Shown piece by piece: positions 7,277 to 14,469 of a DNA stretch of 64,000 nucleotides (the stretch's first letter is position 1; each line of letters begins with the position of its first letter). The DNA comes from an uncultured Clostridia bacterium (GTDB lineage: Bacteria; Bacillota; Clostridia; UBA1381). Below the pieces are notes generated by a model. That model had not been told where the DNA came from, did not search any database, and worked only from the letters and a program-made list of their open reading frames with translations. Location: assembly GCA_947631235.1 (NCBI GenBank), contig CANRKO010000001.1:434001-498000 (forward strand), given 5' to 3'. A program made the translations under genes and the position numbers.

Positions 7277-8602
7277 TTATTTTTCCGCGTTAAGTATCAG
7301 CATAACGTTTTTACGCTCTATGTCGTTTAAGTTGCCGTCGTCGTCGCTGTAATTATAATTCGGGTTTATGTGATACCACGACTTTGCCGAGAAATAATTG
7401 CTGTACTCCGCGGTCTGGAATTTGCGACCGTGACGCGCGTAAATTTCGTTTCGCGCAAGCGCAAGGTCGTATTTTGACAATCCGCTTATATCGCTCTGCG
7501 TCAGAAGTCTTGTGCCGGAATTCGGCAGAATGTAGTCGCCCTCGTACTTCGTCATGCTTGAAATTTCGTAAATGGTGTTACCGTTGTAGCTTTCTCCCGT
7601 CGCGTCCGCGTCTATGGTAAAGGTTTTGCCCTTAACCTGATCAGTCGTGCTGCCCTCGGACACGTTCGCATAATACCGAGTGCCGCCCATTACAAACGTC
7701 ATTAACGGCTTACCTGTCGCGCTGTCGCGTATAACCTCGCCGCCCGTGACGAGTTTTGCAGAAATTTTATCCGATACAATACCGCTGTCGGCAGCGTTCG
7801 CATACGCGGTTTGTGACGACGAACCTTGCGACGAAGAACCTCCGCCCGACGCAGAGGACGATGAAGATGACGCGCTGCTGCCAGAGCCGCCCGAAGATGC
7901 CGCCGTTCCCGATGACGACTGACCTGTTGATGTGCCGCTGCCTCCCTGTCTGCCGCCGGTTGTACCCGAGGATGAACCGGAACGCGGCGACGACGCGCCC
8001 GAGGACACGCTCGTCCATGACTGCGTGGTCGAGCCGTTACCGTTCTGCGTACCCGACGCCGGCGCGTTCGAAGGTGAAACGCTTGCGGTCGGCACAGCCG
8101 ACGGTGACGGCGACGGGCTTACCGAGGGGCCGGCGGAAGGCTGCGCCGATGGCGATGCGCTTGCTACCGGAGCCGGAGAAGATACAGGCAATGTCTGCTC
8201 CGTTGTCACCGTATTGCCGATCACACCCTTGATTACATAATGCGCTCCGAGACCGGTCGCGCCCGCGGCTGCCGCGCAGATAAGGGCGATTATTGCTATC
8301 TTTTTTCTCTTCTGTTTTTTACGTTTTTCATTGCGCCTTTTCTCGATTTCGGACAACTGCTTTTTCTTGTCCTCCATCATTTTTTCCATTTGTTCGCGGC
8401 GTTTCTTTTCGTTATCGTCAAAAATATCACCGCCGTTATCGATGGCAGCCCCTGTGCCGACACCTGATGCGGCGGTAGCCAGTTCATCTGTATTCAGTAC
8501 CTTTGTATCGCTGTTGTTGGCGGAAGCGTCCACCTTTGCTCCGCAAAATTCGCACTCTGTAGCATCATCGGGTATCTGTGAACCGCATTTATTACATAAC
8601 AT
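7277..8602 (-). CDS. Zinc-ribbon, single-pass membrane protein with C-terminal YARHG domain
   Basis: A 441-residue protein of unknown function. The order is an N-terminal zinc ribbon (CNKCG and CEFCG, residues 3-22), a charged coiled-coil-like stretch rich in Lys and Glu at about 68-98, and one membrane segment at about 102-125. A long linker at about 130-270 follows, first Pro/Ser-rich and then Ser/Gly/Thr-rich. The folded C-terminal region ends in a YARHG domain, with the signature EIYARHGRKF near 392. The topology places the ribbon inside and the YARHG domain outside the membrane. YARHG domains occur in extracytoplasmic proteins of Clostridia; their ligand is unknown. The start ATG at 8602 has a CGGAGGT site. 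Confidence 0.85.
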   Translation of the reverse strand: MLCNKCGSQIPDDATECEFCGAKVDASANNSDTKVLNTDELATAASGVGTGAAIDNGGDIFDDNEKKRREQMEKMMEDKKKQLSEIEKRRNEKRKKQKRKKIAIIALICAAAAGATGLGAHYVIKGVIGNTVTTEQTLPVSSPAPVASASPSAQPSAGPSVSPSPSPSAVPTASVSPSNAPASGTQNGNGSTTQSWTSVSSGASSPRSGSSSGTTGGRQGGSGTSTGQSSSGTAASSGGSGSSASSSSSSASGGGSSSQGSSSQTAYANAADSGIVSDKISAKLVTGGEVIRDSATGKPLMTFVMGGTRYYANVSEGSTTDQVKGKTFTIDADATGESYNGNTIYEISSMTKYEGDYILPNSGTRLLTQSDISGLSKYDLALARNEIYARHGRKFQTAEYSNYFSAKSWYHINPNYNYSDDDGNLNDIERKNVMLILNAEK

Positions 8603-8637
8603 ATATCCGACCTCCGTTTCCTCCTATACACGCTTTA

Positions 8638-8666
8638 ATTATATAGGTTTATCCGTTTCAAATCAA
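8638..8666 (-). promoter_or_regulatory. Promoter of the YARHG protein gene
   Basis: On the minus strand, TTGATT (8661-8666), 17 bases, TATAAT (8638-8643), about 36 bases before the start codon. Confidence 0.65.
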
Positions 8667-8824
8667 TATCAGCCCCTTTATATGTGTGTTACAATAAAAA
8701 GACAAAATATGACTTACCGTATAATCTTTCCCAATATTCAAAAATATAAACAAAATAAGGACAGCGTCGATGTTAAAACAAAGTTTGTACCGCGCATATT
8801 ATGTTTTAAGGGGGGTGCAGACAG

Positions 8825-9514
8825 ATGTTGGGGATTTTTTTTGAATGGATACAGACGGTACTTATACTCGCGGGGTATGTAAGCGGGAGCGCCGCTTTCC
8901 CGAAACCGCTGACAGCAGAGGAAGAAAAAAAATACCTCGCCGAGTACGCCGAGGGCAGCGAAAGCGCGAAAAATATTCTGATAGAGCGCAATCTGCGTCT
9001 TGTGGCGCATATAGCGAAAAAGTACGCCGACGATAAAAATACCGAGGATTTGATTTCAATCGGCACGATCGGGCTTATAAAGGGTATCAATACATTTAAC
9101 CCGCGCAAAAACAGCCGTCTTTCGACATACATATCGCGGTGCATAGAAAATGAAGTGCTGATGTACATGCGCAAGGCTAAGAAACTGCAGAACGAGGTGT
9201 CGATCGAGGAAAGCGTCGGTTCGGACAAGGAGGGCAACAATATGACGCTTTCCGATATACTCACAGCCGACGACACGGACGTTTCCGAGATTATTTCGGA
9301 TAAAATCGAGGCGCAGAAACTTCGCGCCGCGATAAAGAAAACGCTCACGGTAAACGAGACGAATATAATCTGCTGGCGTTACGGTCTCGGCGGCGGCAAG
9401 CGCAAGACGCAACGCGAGGTCGCGGATATTCTCGGCATAAGCCGCAGCTACGTGAGCCGCATAGAAAAACGCTGCCTTGAAAAACTCGCGGCGGAACTTA
9501 AAGGAACGCTGTAA
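8825..9514 (+). CDS. sigK: RNA polymerase sporulation sigma factor SigK
   Basis: A 229-residue sigma-70 family protein with the late mother-cell SigK pattern. It has a hydrophobic N-terminal pro-sequence (MLGIFFEWIQTVLILAGYVSG, split here at residue 21 by SAAFPKPL). Region 2 follows, with NILIERNLRLVAHIAKKY and DLISIGTIGLIKGI (about 50-110). Region 4 carries a helix-turn-helix, REVADILGISRSYVSRIEKR (about 195-220). The pro-sequence implies activation by membrane proteolysis, as for pro-SigK of Bacillus. The gene is one uninterrupted frame, with no skin-type insertion. The start follows GGGGGGTG. SigE of the same family is the main alternative, but the FPKPL segment favours SigK. Confidence 0.9.
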   Translation: MLGIFFEWIQTVLILAGYVSGSAAFPKPLTAEEEKKYLAEYAEGSESAKNILIERNLRLVAHIAKKYADDKNTEDLISIGTIGLIKGINTFNPRKNSRLSTYISRCIENEVLMYMRKAKKLQNEVSIEESVGSDKEGNNMTLSDILTADDTDVSEIISDKIEAQKLRAAIKKTLTVNETNIICWRYGLGGGKRKTQREVADILGISRSYVSRIEKRCLEKLAAELKGTL

Positions 9515-9537
9515 AAGCAGAAAAATAAATATTCCTA

Positions 9538-9566
9538 TTGAAAATAAGCAGAAAATGTGGTATAGT
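9538..9566 (+). promoter_or_regulatory. Promoter of the CHAP hydrolase leader
   Basis: TTGAAA (9538-9543), 17 bases, TATAGT (9561-9566). The predicted start point at about 9573 coincides with the 5' arm of the leader closing helix at 9572. The same arrangement is seen before the LRR-SLH gene. Confidence 0.7.
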
Positions 9567-9571
9567 ATATA

Positions 9572-9851
9572 TACCACAACATTTTTTATTATATAATCAT
9601 ATATAATACTGTTTTTTTAATATTAAAAATTATGATATTCTTTGTTAAAGGAATATTATGTTTTTTATGTACAAACACTATAACCATACTTTGCAAAAAG
9701 CGCGGTCTTGTATGTAGAACAGCTTATATGCAGAACAGTTATAGTGTTTGAGATGCAGTTTACAGTATTCTATATATAATAAAAAATGTGTGGTAACATT
9801 TATCTAAGCCGCGTTTTTGTGCGTGGTGCGGATTTGTGCCACGCATTTTTT
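9572..9851 (+). ncRNA. Structured 5' leader of the CHAP gene, copy 1 of a two-copy leader element
   Basis: This non-coding stretch between sigK and the CHAP gene folds as nested helices. The outer closing helix pairs 9572-9589 and beyond with 9772-9795 (TACCAC with GTGGTA, then a long AT stem). An inner perfect 12-bp helix pairs 9673-9684 (AAACACTATAAC) with 9738-9749. Inside the inner loop is a direct repeat, TATGTAGAACAG (9711-9722) and TATGCAGAACAG (9727-9738). After the closing helix come a conserved block (9781-9802), CCGCGTT (9809-9815) and an intrinsic terminator. The 22-nt block matches the leader of the LRR-SLH gene at 20 of 22 positions. No ORF is seen. Confidence 0.7.
9820..9851 (+). 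terminator. Intrinsic terminator inside the CHAP leader (attenuator candidate)
   Basis: TGCGTGG pairs with CCACGCA around a 12-nt loop and is followed by TTTTTT. It sits between the promoter and the ribosome-binding site of the CHAP gene, so it would stop transcription before the gene unless it is prevented from forming. Confidence 0.75.
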
Positions 9852-9883
9852 GATGCGAAAATTTATTTGTAGGAGGAATTAAA

Positions 9884-11278
9884 ATGAAGAGAAAATTTTT
9901 GTGTATTGTGGGAGTGATTTTTGCCGTTATAGCTTTATACACCGTTTCCGCTGGAGCAATGACGCGTGATCAAGCTGTAAATTGGGCAAAAACACAAGCT
10001 AACAATGGAGTTATGTACAAGGATTCGGGTTTTGGCGGTCAATGTACTGACTTTGTGTCGGCATATATGAATTATATAGTATACGGCGATGCGCACTACT
10101 GGAAAAACACCGGTGGAGGCGGTTTTAGGACTTATGACGCTAAGGATTATTTCAGTAAATCATATCCAAGTGGATGGCAAAAAATTTCTAATACGCCGGA
10201 TTTCGTACCTCAGCCCGGAGATATATTATGCTTTGGAGCCAACTCTTCAAACTCATACGGTCATGTAGCGGTAGCGATAGAAGGCTGTACCGTGTCAATT
10301 ATGAAAGGCGTGGGTCAAAACGGTGCTGCCAACAATTATAACGGAACCGCGGCACAGTATCAAACTATGCAGTATTTTGGCGGTTGGGGAAATTTTCAAG
10401 GCGTTATCCGACCAAAATGGGATTCAGGAGATACAACACCGCCGACAATATCTGATGCAAAGGTTGTCGGAGTAGATGCAAACGGATACATGCTTCAATG
10501 TTCGGTTTCCGATTCCTCAGGTATTTCAAATGTAAAATGTGCGACATGGACTCTAAATAACGATCAAGATGACCTTATATGGAATGACATGGTGAACACT
10601 TCCCCCGGAATATGGAAATTGTATATAAATTTCTCTAAACATAACAGCGAAAAAAATATTCTGTACTTAAATCATATATACGCATATGACAAAAATAATA
10701 ATCAATCATGCATTAGCGTTGATTATAACGAATGGAATCCACCCGTTATCAGTTATGGGGAAATTATAGGGATAGATGATAACGGATATATGATTGAATG
10801 TAAGGTAAGCGATGACACCGGTCTGTCAAAGGTAAGATGTGCGACATGGACGAACGAAAACGGGCAGGATGACCTTGTATGGACTGATATGGTAAATACG
10901 TCCCCGGGAATATGGAAATTATATATTCATTTTTCAGAGCATGGTAAAAACACTCCATATGCAAATGACATATATGCCTATGATACTTTTCAGAAAGAAT
11001 CAAAATGTTACAGTGTTCCGTTTGATTATTGGGATTTGAACGCTTTTCCGTTTGCGATATATAAATATAATGACCATATAAATGTGATAAATCTTGCATC
11101 AACTTCAAAAAAAGCGGCTGTTATCTTCGCAAAATATGACGGTTCAAAACTTGTTGATTCAAGTTTCAGCAATGAAAGTTTTACGTCGGGAGAAAGAAAA
11201 AGCTATTCAAAATCGGGAAATGAATACAAAGTGCTCATATGGAACAGCCTCACGGGAATGAAACCGTTGGCACAGTAA
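9884..11278 (+). CDS. Secreted CHAP-domain peptidoglycan hydrolase with two GBS Bsp-like repeats
   Basis: A 464-residue exported protein. The signal peptide is at about 1-26. A CHAP domain at about 27-185 has the catalytic Cys in GGQCTDFV and His in YGHVAVAIEG; such domains cleave peptidoglycan as amidase or endopeptidase. Two tandem repeats of about 90 residues follow (roughly 186-275 and 281-372), each containing NGYM, KCATWT or RCATWT, QDDL and NTSPGIWKLYI. They match the GBS Bsp-like repeat of streptococcal wall proteins. Residues 373-464 are unassigned. The start ATG follows AGGAGG. Codon choice is visibly more AT-rich than in neighbouring genes, suggesting acquisition. The leader contains an attenuator-like structure. 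Confidence 0.88.
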   Translation: MKRKFLCIVGVIFAVIALYTVSAGAMTRDQAVNWAKTQANNGVMYKDSGFGGQCTDFVSAYMNYIVYGDAHYWKNTGGGGFRTYDAKDYFSKSYPSGWQKISNTPDFVPQPGDILCFGANSSNSYGHVAVAIEGCTVSIMKGVGQNGAANNYNGTAAQYQTMQYFGGWGNFQGVIRPKWDSGDTTPPTISDAKVVGVDANGYMLQCSVSDSSGISNVKCATWTLNNDQDDLIWNDMVNTSPGIWKLYINFSKHNSEKNILYLNHIYAYDKNNNQSCISVDYNEWNPPVISYGEIIGIDDNGYMIECKVSDDTGLSKVRCATWTNENGQDDLVWTDMVNTSPGIWKLYIHFSEHGKNTPYANDIYAYDTFQKESKCYSVPFDYWDLNAFPFAIYKYNDHINVINLASTSKKAAVIFAKYDGSKLVDSSFSNESFTSGERKSYSKSGNEYKVLIWNSLTGMKPLAQ

Positions 11279-11288
11279 TATCCGCTGT

Positions 11289-11325
11289 AAAAAATACCAC
11301 CCTCATAAAGAGAGTGGTATTTTTC
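11289..11325 (+). terminator. Bidirectional intrinsic terminator between CHAP gene and recR
   Basis: AAAAATACCAC pairs with GTGGTATTTTT around an internal loop, between the converging CHAP gene (ends 11278) and recR (ends 11327). It can serve both strands. Confidence 0.88.
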
Positions 11326-11326
11326 T

Positions 11327-11923
11327 TTACATTATCTGTCTGCCTTCAAGAGCCTTGACGAGCGTTATTTTATCGGCGTATTCGATGTCGCTGCCGACGG
11401 GTATGCCGTGAGCGATACGCGTTACCTTAACGTCGAACGGCGCGAGCAGCTTTGATATATACACAGCCGTTGCCGTGCCGTTTACGGTCGGATTTGTCGC
11501 CATGATGACCTCTTTGACCTTGCCGTCCGCGAGCCTTAAAAGCAGCTCGTTTATCTTTATGTCGTCGGGCGTTATGCCGTCCATCGGCGACAGTGCGCCG
11601 TGAAGAACGTGGTAAAGACCGTTGTACTCGTTCGTTGACTCTATCGCCGAAACGTCCTCGGGGCTTTCTACAACGCATATAACCGACGCGTCGCGTTTCG
11701 GTGACGCGCAGATTTTACAGGGCGATGTGTCGGTGAGGTTTTGGCACACCGGGCAAAACTGTATCTTTTCCTTCGCTTCGGTTATGCACAAAGCCATGCT
11801 TTTAGCTTCATCCGCGCTCATGCGCTCCAGAATATGGAACGCTATCCTCTCCGCGCTCCTCCTGCCTATACCGGGAAGTCCCTCAAATTTTTCTATCAGA
11901 TTTTCTATAGCCGTCGCGTGCAT
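11327..11923 (-). CDS. recR: Recombination mediator protein RecR
   Basis: A 198-residue protein of standard length. It has an N-terminal helix-hairpin-helix (GLPGIGRRSAERIAFHIL), a four-cysteine zinc finger (CPVC and CKIC, about 56-72), and a Toprim domain beginning ICVVESPEDV (about 80-175). A C-terminal Walker-B-like segment follows. RecR works with RecO (and RecF) in loading RecA at gaps and stalled forks. The gene sits directly behind ebfC and dnaX, the classic order in Firmicutes, and ends the operon. Confidence 0.97.
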   Translation of the reverse strand: MHATAIENLIEKFEGLPGIGRRSAERIAFHILERMSADEAKSMALCITEAKEKIQFCPVCQNLTDTSPCKICASPKRDASVICVVESPEDVSAIESTNEYNGLYHVLHGALSPMDGITPDDIKINELLLRLADGKVKEVIMATNPTVNGTATAVYISKLLAPFDVKVTRIAHGIPVGSDIEYADKITLVKALEGRQIM

Positions 11924-11927
11924 AATA

Positions 11928-12281
11928 TCAGAAAAGTCCGGGGATATTTATTCCGCCGGTTATGGCGCTCATACCCTCCGCCATCATGTCCTCTGCCTTT
12001 TTTATAGCGTCGTTTACCGCTACAATAACGAGATCTTCAAGCGTTTCCACGTCGTCGGGGTCAACCGCTTCGGGGTTGATTTTTAGCGAGAGGATTTCCT
12101 TCTTGCCGTTGGCTGTTACCGTTACCATGCCGCCGCCCGCGGTTGCCTCAACGGTCTTTTCCTCTATCTCCGCCTGAACCTTCTCCATTTCCTCCTGCAT
12201 CTTCTGCGCCTGCTTAACCACGTTTGAAACGTTTCTGTTTTGGTTCATGCCCGCGCCCGCAAATCCTTTGTACTTACCCAT
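11928..12281 (-). CDS. ebfC: Nucleoid-associated protein, YbaB/EbfC family
   Basis: A 117-residue DNA-binding protein of the YbaB/EbfC family. It has a glycine-rich N-terminus ending in [13 protein letters not shown], then a helix [19 protein letters not shown]. The family-typical sheet follows ([20 protein letters not shown]), then [18 protein letters not shown]. These proteins form dimers that coat or bend DNA. The gene lies between dnaX and recR, as in most bacteria, with 4 bp to recR. Confidence 0.95.
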   Translation of the reverse strand: MGKYKGFAGAGMNQNRNVSNVVKQAQKMQEEMEKVQAEIEEKTVEATAGGGMVTVTANGKKEILSLKINPEAVDPDDVETLEDLVIVAVNDAIKKAEDMMAEGMSAITGGINIPGLF

Positions 12282-12307
12282 AAATTTATACCTCTTTCTG
12301 ATTTAAT

Positions 12308-14149
12308 TTATTCGTCATCGTCGGGCGGCAATTCGCCCTCCTCAAGAAATTCCTCTCTGTCGTTGTCGTCATCGGCGAACGATGACTGCGAGAAGTCTTC
12401 GTCGTCAGCCGTATAACCCACAAACTCGCTCTCGTCCGCGTTCTCTATAATTTCGCCGAAGTTTTGCATCAGATTGTCAATCGGGTCTTTTGAAACGGGC
12501 TTTTCCTCGCCCGCGTCCCCGCCTGCGGACGACTGCAGTCCCCATATGTCGGGGAGTTCGTCGGGGAGTTCGTTTTCATACGCGACCTTTACGATATAAT
12601 CCGTGCCGCTTGCGCGTTTGAAAATCTGCGTCAGCTTATCCTTATAGTTGGCGGCTATCATATACGTTCCGCCCTCGTTGTTTTTAAATATCAATATGAT
12701 TCCGTCGTTGTCAATCGTGATGTTCCTGTTGCGCAGCGCAGCCGTCAGGTAGCCCGCCGAGCGTATCATCACACGCGATATGTTATCCCAGTTACGCGCC
12801 GCCTTCACAAGCGGGTGGTCGGCTGTAAGCTCGTATTCGGGAATTGGATTGTAGAGCCTTACCGGCACTTTTTTCTTTTCCGCAGGCTGCGGCTTATCGT
12901 CGGGCGCGTTTTGCTCGGTTTTAACCGTTACGCCGTTTTTTACCTTATCTTCAAGCTTTTTAATACGGTTTTCAAGCGGCGTTGTGTCCGTTACCGCTCC
13001 GCCCGCAACCTTCGCTTCAAGCGAAGTAAGCCTGTCCATAAGCGCTGCGGGAGCAGTGTCAAATTCGGGACGCGATATTTTTATAAGCGCAAGCTCATAT
13101 ATAATCCTCGGCATCCTCGCCCACTTCGCGTCGGCAGCCGCGTCGGACAGAACCGTTACGGCATGCGACAGCTTTTCAAACGAAACTCTGTCCGCGAGCG
13201 CCTTTAATTTTATCATATCCTCGGCGTTTAAGTCAAGTATTCCTTCACTTTTATCGGTCACCTTACACAGCATCATGTCGCGGAAGTTCTTTATAAGGCT
13301 GTCCATAAACACCTTTAAGTCCTTGCCCTCGGACAGCACGCCGTCTATGACCGAAATTATCCCCGCCGCGTCGCCGTTTATCACGGATTCCGTTATTTTA
13401 AATATGCTGTCGGCAGTGGAAATGCCGAGTACGGACGTTATGCTTTCAGCCGTAACGCTCGAACCCTCCGCCGATACAACTCTTTCCAGGATACTGAGTC
13501 CGTCTCTCATCGAGCCGTCCGCAAGACGGGCGAGCATTTTATACGCGTCCTCGGTAATCTCAAAGCCTTCGCCGTGCGCTATCTCCTTCATTCTTAAAAT
13601 TATGTCCGATGGCATTATACGCCTGAAATCAAACCGCTGGCAGCGCGACAGAATTGTCTGCGGAACTTTGTGCGCCTCGGTTGTCGCGAGAATGAATATT
13701 ACGTGTTCGGGCGGTTCTTCGAGCGTTTTCAAAAGAGCGTTGAACGCGCCGGAGCTGAGCATATGCACCTCGTCGATAATGTACACGGTGTATTTTGCCG
13801 CGGTTGAAACGTAATTCACATCGTCGCGTATTTCACGGATATTGTCAACGCCGTTGTTTGACGCGGCGTCTATTTCCTTAACGTCCATAATACTGCCGTC
13901 GAGTATACCGCGGCATATCTCGCACTCGTTGCACGGACTGCCGTCAACGGGGTGCAGGCAGTTTACGGCGCGTGAAAGCACTTTTGCGCACGTCGTTTTG
14001 CCCGTGCCGCGCGTTCCGCAGAAAAGGTAGGCGTGTCCGACCTTGCCGCCGATTATCTGGTTTTTCAGCGTCCTTGTGATATGCGTCTGACCCACAATAT
14101 CCTCAAACACCATGGGCCGCCATTTGCGGTAAATCGCCTGATGTTCCAT
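12308..14149 (-). CDS. dnaX: DNA polymerase III subunits gamma/tau
   Basis: The clamp-loader ATPase, 613 residues from the start I prefer (ATG 14149, after GGAGAGAAGG; an in-frame start at 14179 has no such site). It opens with the family signature MEHQAIYRKWRPMVFEDIVGQ, here interrupted after RKWRP. It has Walker A GTRGTGKTT, a cysteine zinc module (CNECEICRG), the DEVHML Walker B and sensor SRCQRFDFR. Domain III ends near residue 360, followed by a linker and an acidic C-terminus. The acidic tail (EEFLEEGELPPDDDE) suggests a full tau form. It is first in the dnaX-ebfC-recR operon, with SRP RNA just upstream. Confidence 0.97.
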   Translation of the reverse strand: MEHQAIYRKWRPMVFEDIVGQTHITRTLKNQIIGGKVGHAYLFCGTRGTGKTTCAKVLSRAVNCLHPVDGSPCNECEICRGILDGSIMDVKEIDAASNNGVDNIREIRDDVNYVSTAAKYTVYIIDEVHMLSSGAFNALLKTLEEPPEHVIFILATTEAHKVPQTILSRCQRFDFRRIMPSDIILRMKEIAHGEGFEITEDAYKMLARLADGSMRDGLSILERVVSAEGSSVTAESITSVLGISTADSIFKITESVINGDAAGIISVIDGVLSEGKDLKVFMDSLIKNFRDMMLCKVTDKSEGILDLNAEDMIKLKALADRVSFEKLSHAVTVLSDAAADAKWARMPRIIYELALIKISRPEFDTAPAALMDRLTSLEAKVAGGAVTDTTPLENRIKKLEDKVKNGVTVKTEQNAPDDKPQPAEKKKVPVRLYNPIPEYELTADHPLVKAARNWDNISRVMIRSAGYLTAALRNRNITIDNDGIILIFKNNEGGTYMIAANYKDKLTQIFKRASGTDYIVKVAYENELPDELPDIWGLQSSAGGDAGEEKPVSKDPIDNLMQNFGEIIENADESEFVGYTADDEDFSQSSFADDDNDREEFLEEGELPPDDDE

Positions 14150-14180
14150 ATCCTTCTCTCCTTTCCGCGTCTTTAACATG

Positions 14181-14203
14181 AAAAAACGCCGTTATGGCGC
14201 GTT
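14181..14203 (-). terminator. Probable terminator of the SRP RNA
   Basis: AACGC and GCGTT form a short bulged hairpin followed by a T-run on the minus strand, between the SRP RNA and dnaX. Confidence 0.55.
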
Positions 14204-14204
14204 G

Positions 14205-14360
14205 TTGTCTTATAAAAGGCTCCGACCGAGGTTACCGCAACACATCGAACGCACTGCTTATTGCTGCTTGGTTCCCCATCTGACAAGGTTCGCAGGTTTC
14301 AATCGCGCGGGCTCGGTCATCATCGCCTACCGTTCATGCTATTAAGCTGTTATTCAATAC
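14205..14360 (-). ncRNA. ffs: Signal recognition particle RNA (SRP RNA)
   Basis: The conserved domain IV is present on the minus strand at 14263-14284: GTCAG, an asymmetric internal loop with GGAA, then AAGCAGC. It is flanked by pairing arms (GAACCTTG upstream, CAGTGCGTTC downstream). The overall size suggests the larger Firmicutes form with an Alu-like domain. The position just upstream of dnaX matches scr-dnaX in Bacillus. The 5' end is inferred from the promoter and the 3' end from the hairpin at 14181-14203, so both ends are approximate. Its protein partner Ffh is encoded at 34.5-35.8 kb. Confidence 0.88.
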
Positions 14361-14366
14361 TCGTAT

Positions 14367-14395
14367 ATTCTACCACGTTTTTTATAAAACTGCAA
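14367..14395 (-). promoter_or_regulatory. SRP RNA promoter
   Basis: On the minus strand, TTGCAG (14390-14395), 17 bases, TAGAAT (14367-14372). The predicted start is near 14360. Confidence 0.75.
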
Positions 14396-14469
14396 TAGGT
14401 AATTTGAATTTTTTTCTTTACATAAAAATCACGCCCTGCGGATATGTGCGGAGCGTGAGATTTTATAAT

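Noticed and set aside
8825-9514. Search for a skin-type interruption or attachment site in sigK
   Set aside because: The gene is one continuous frame of normal length.
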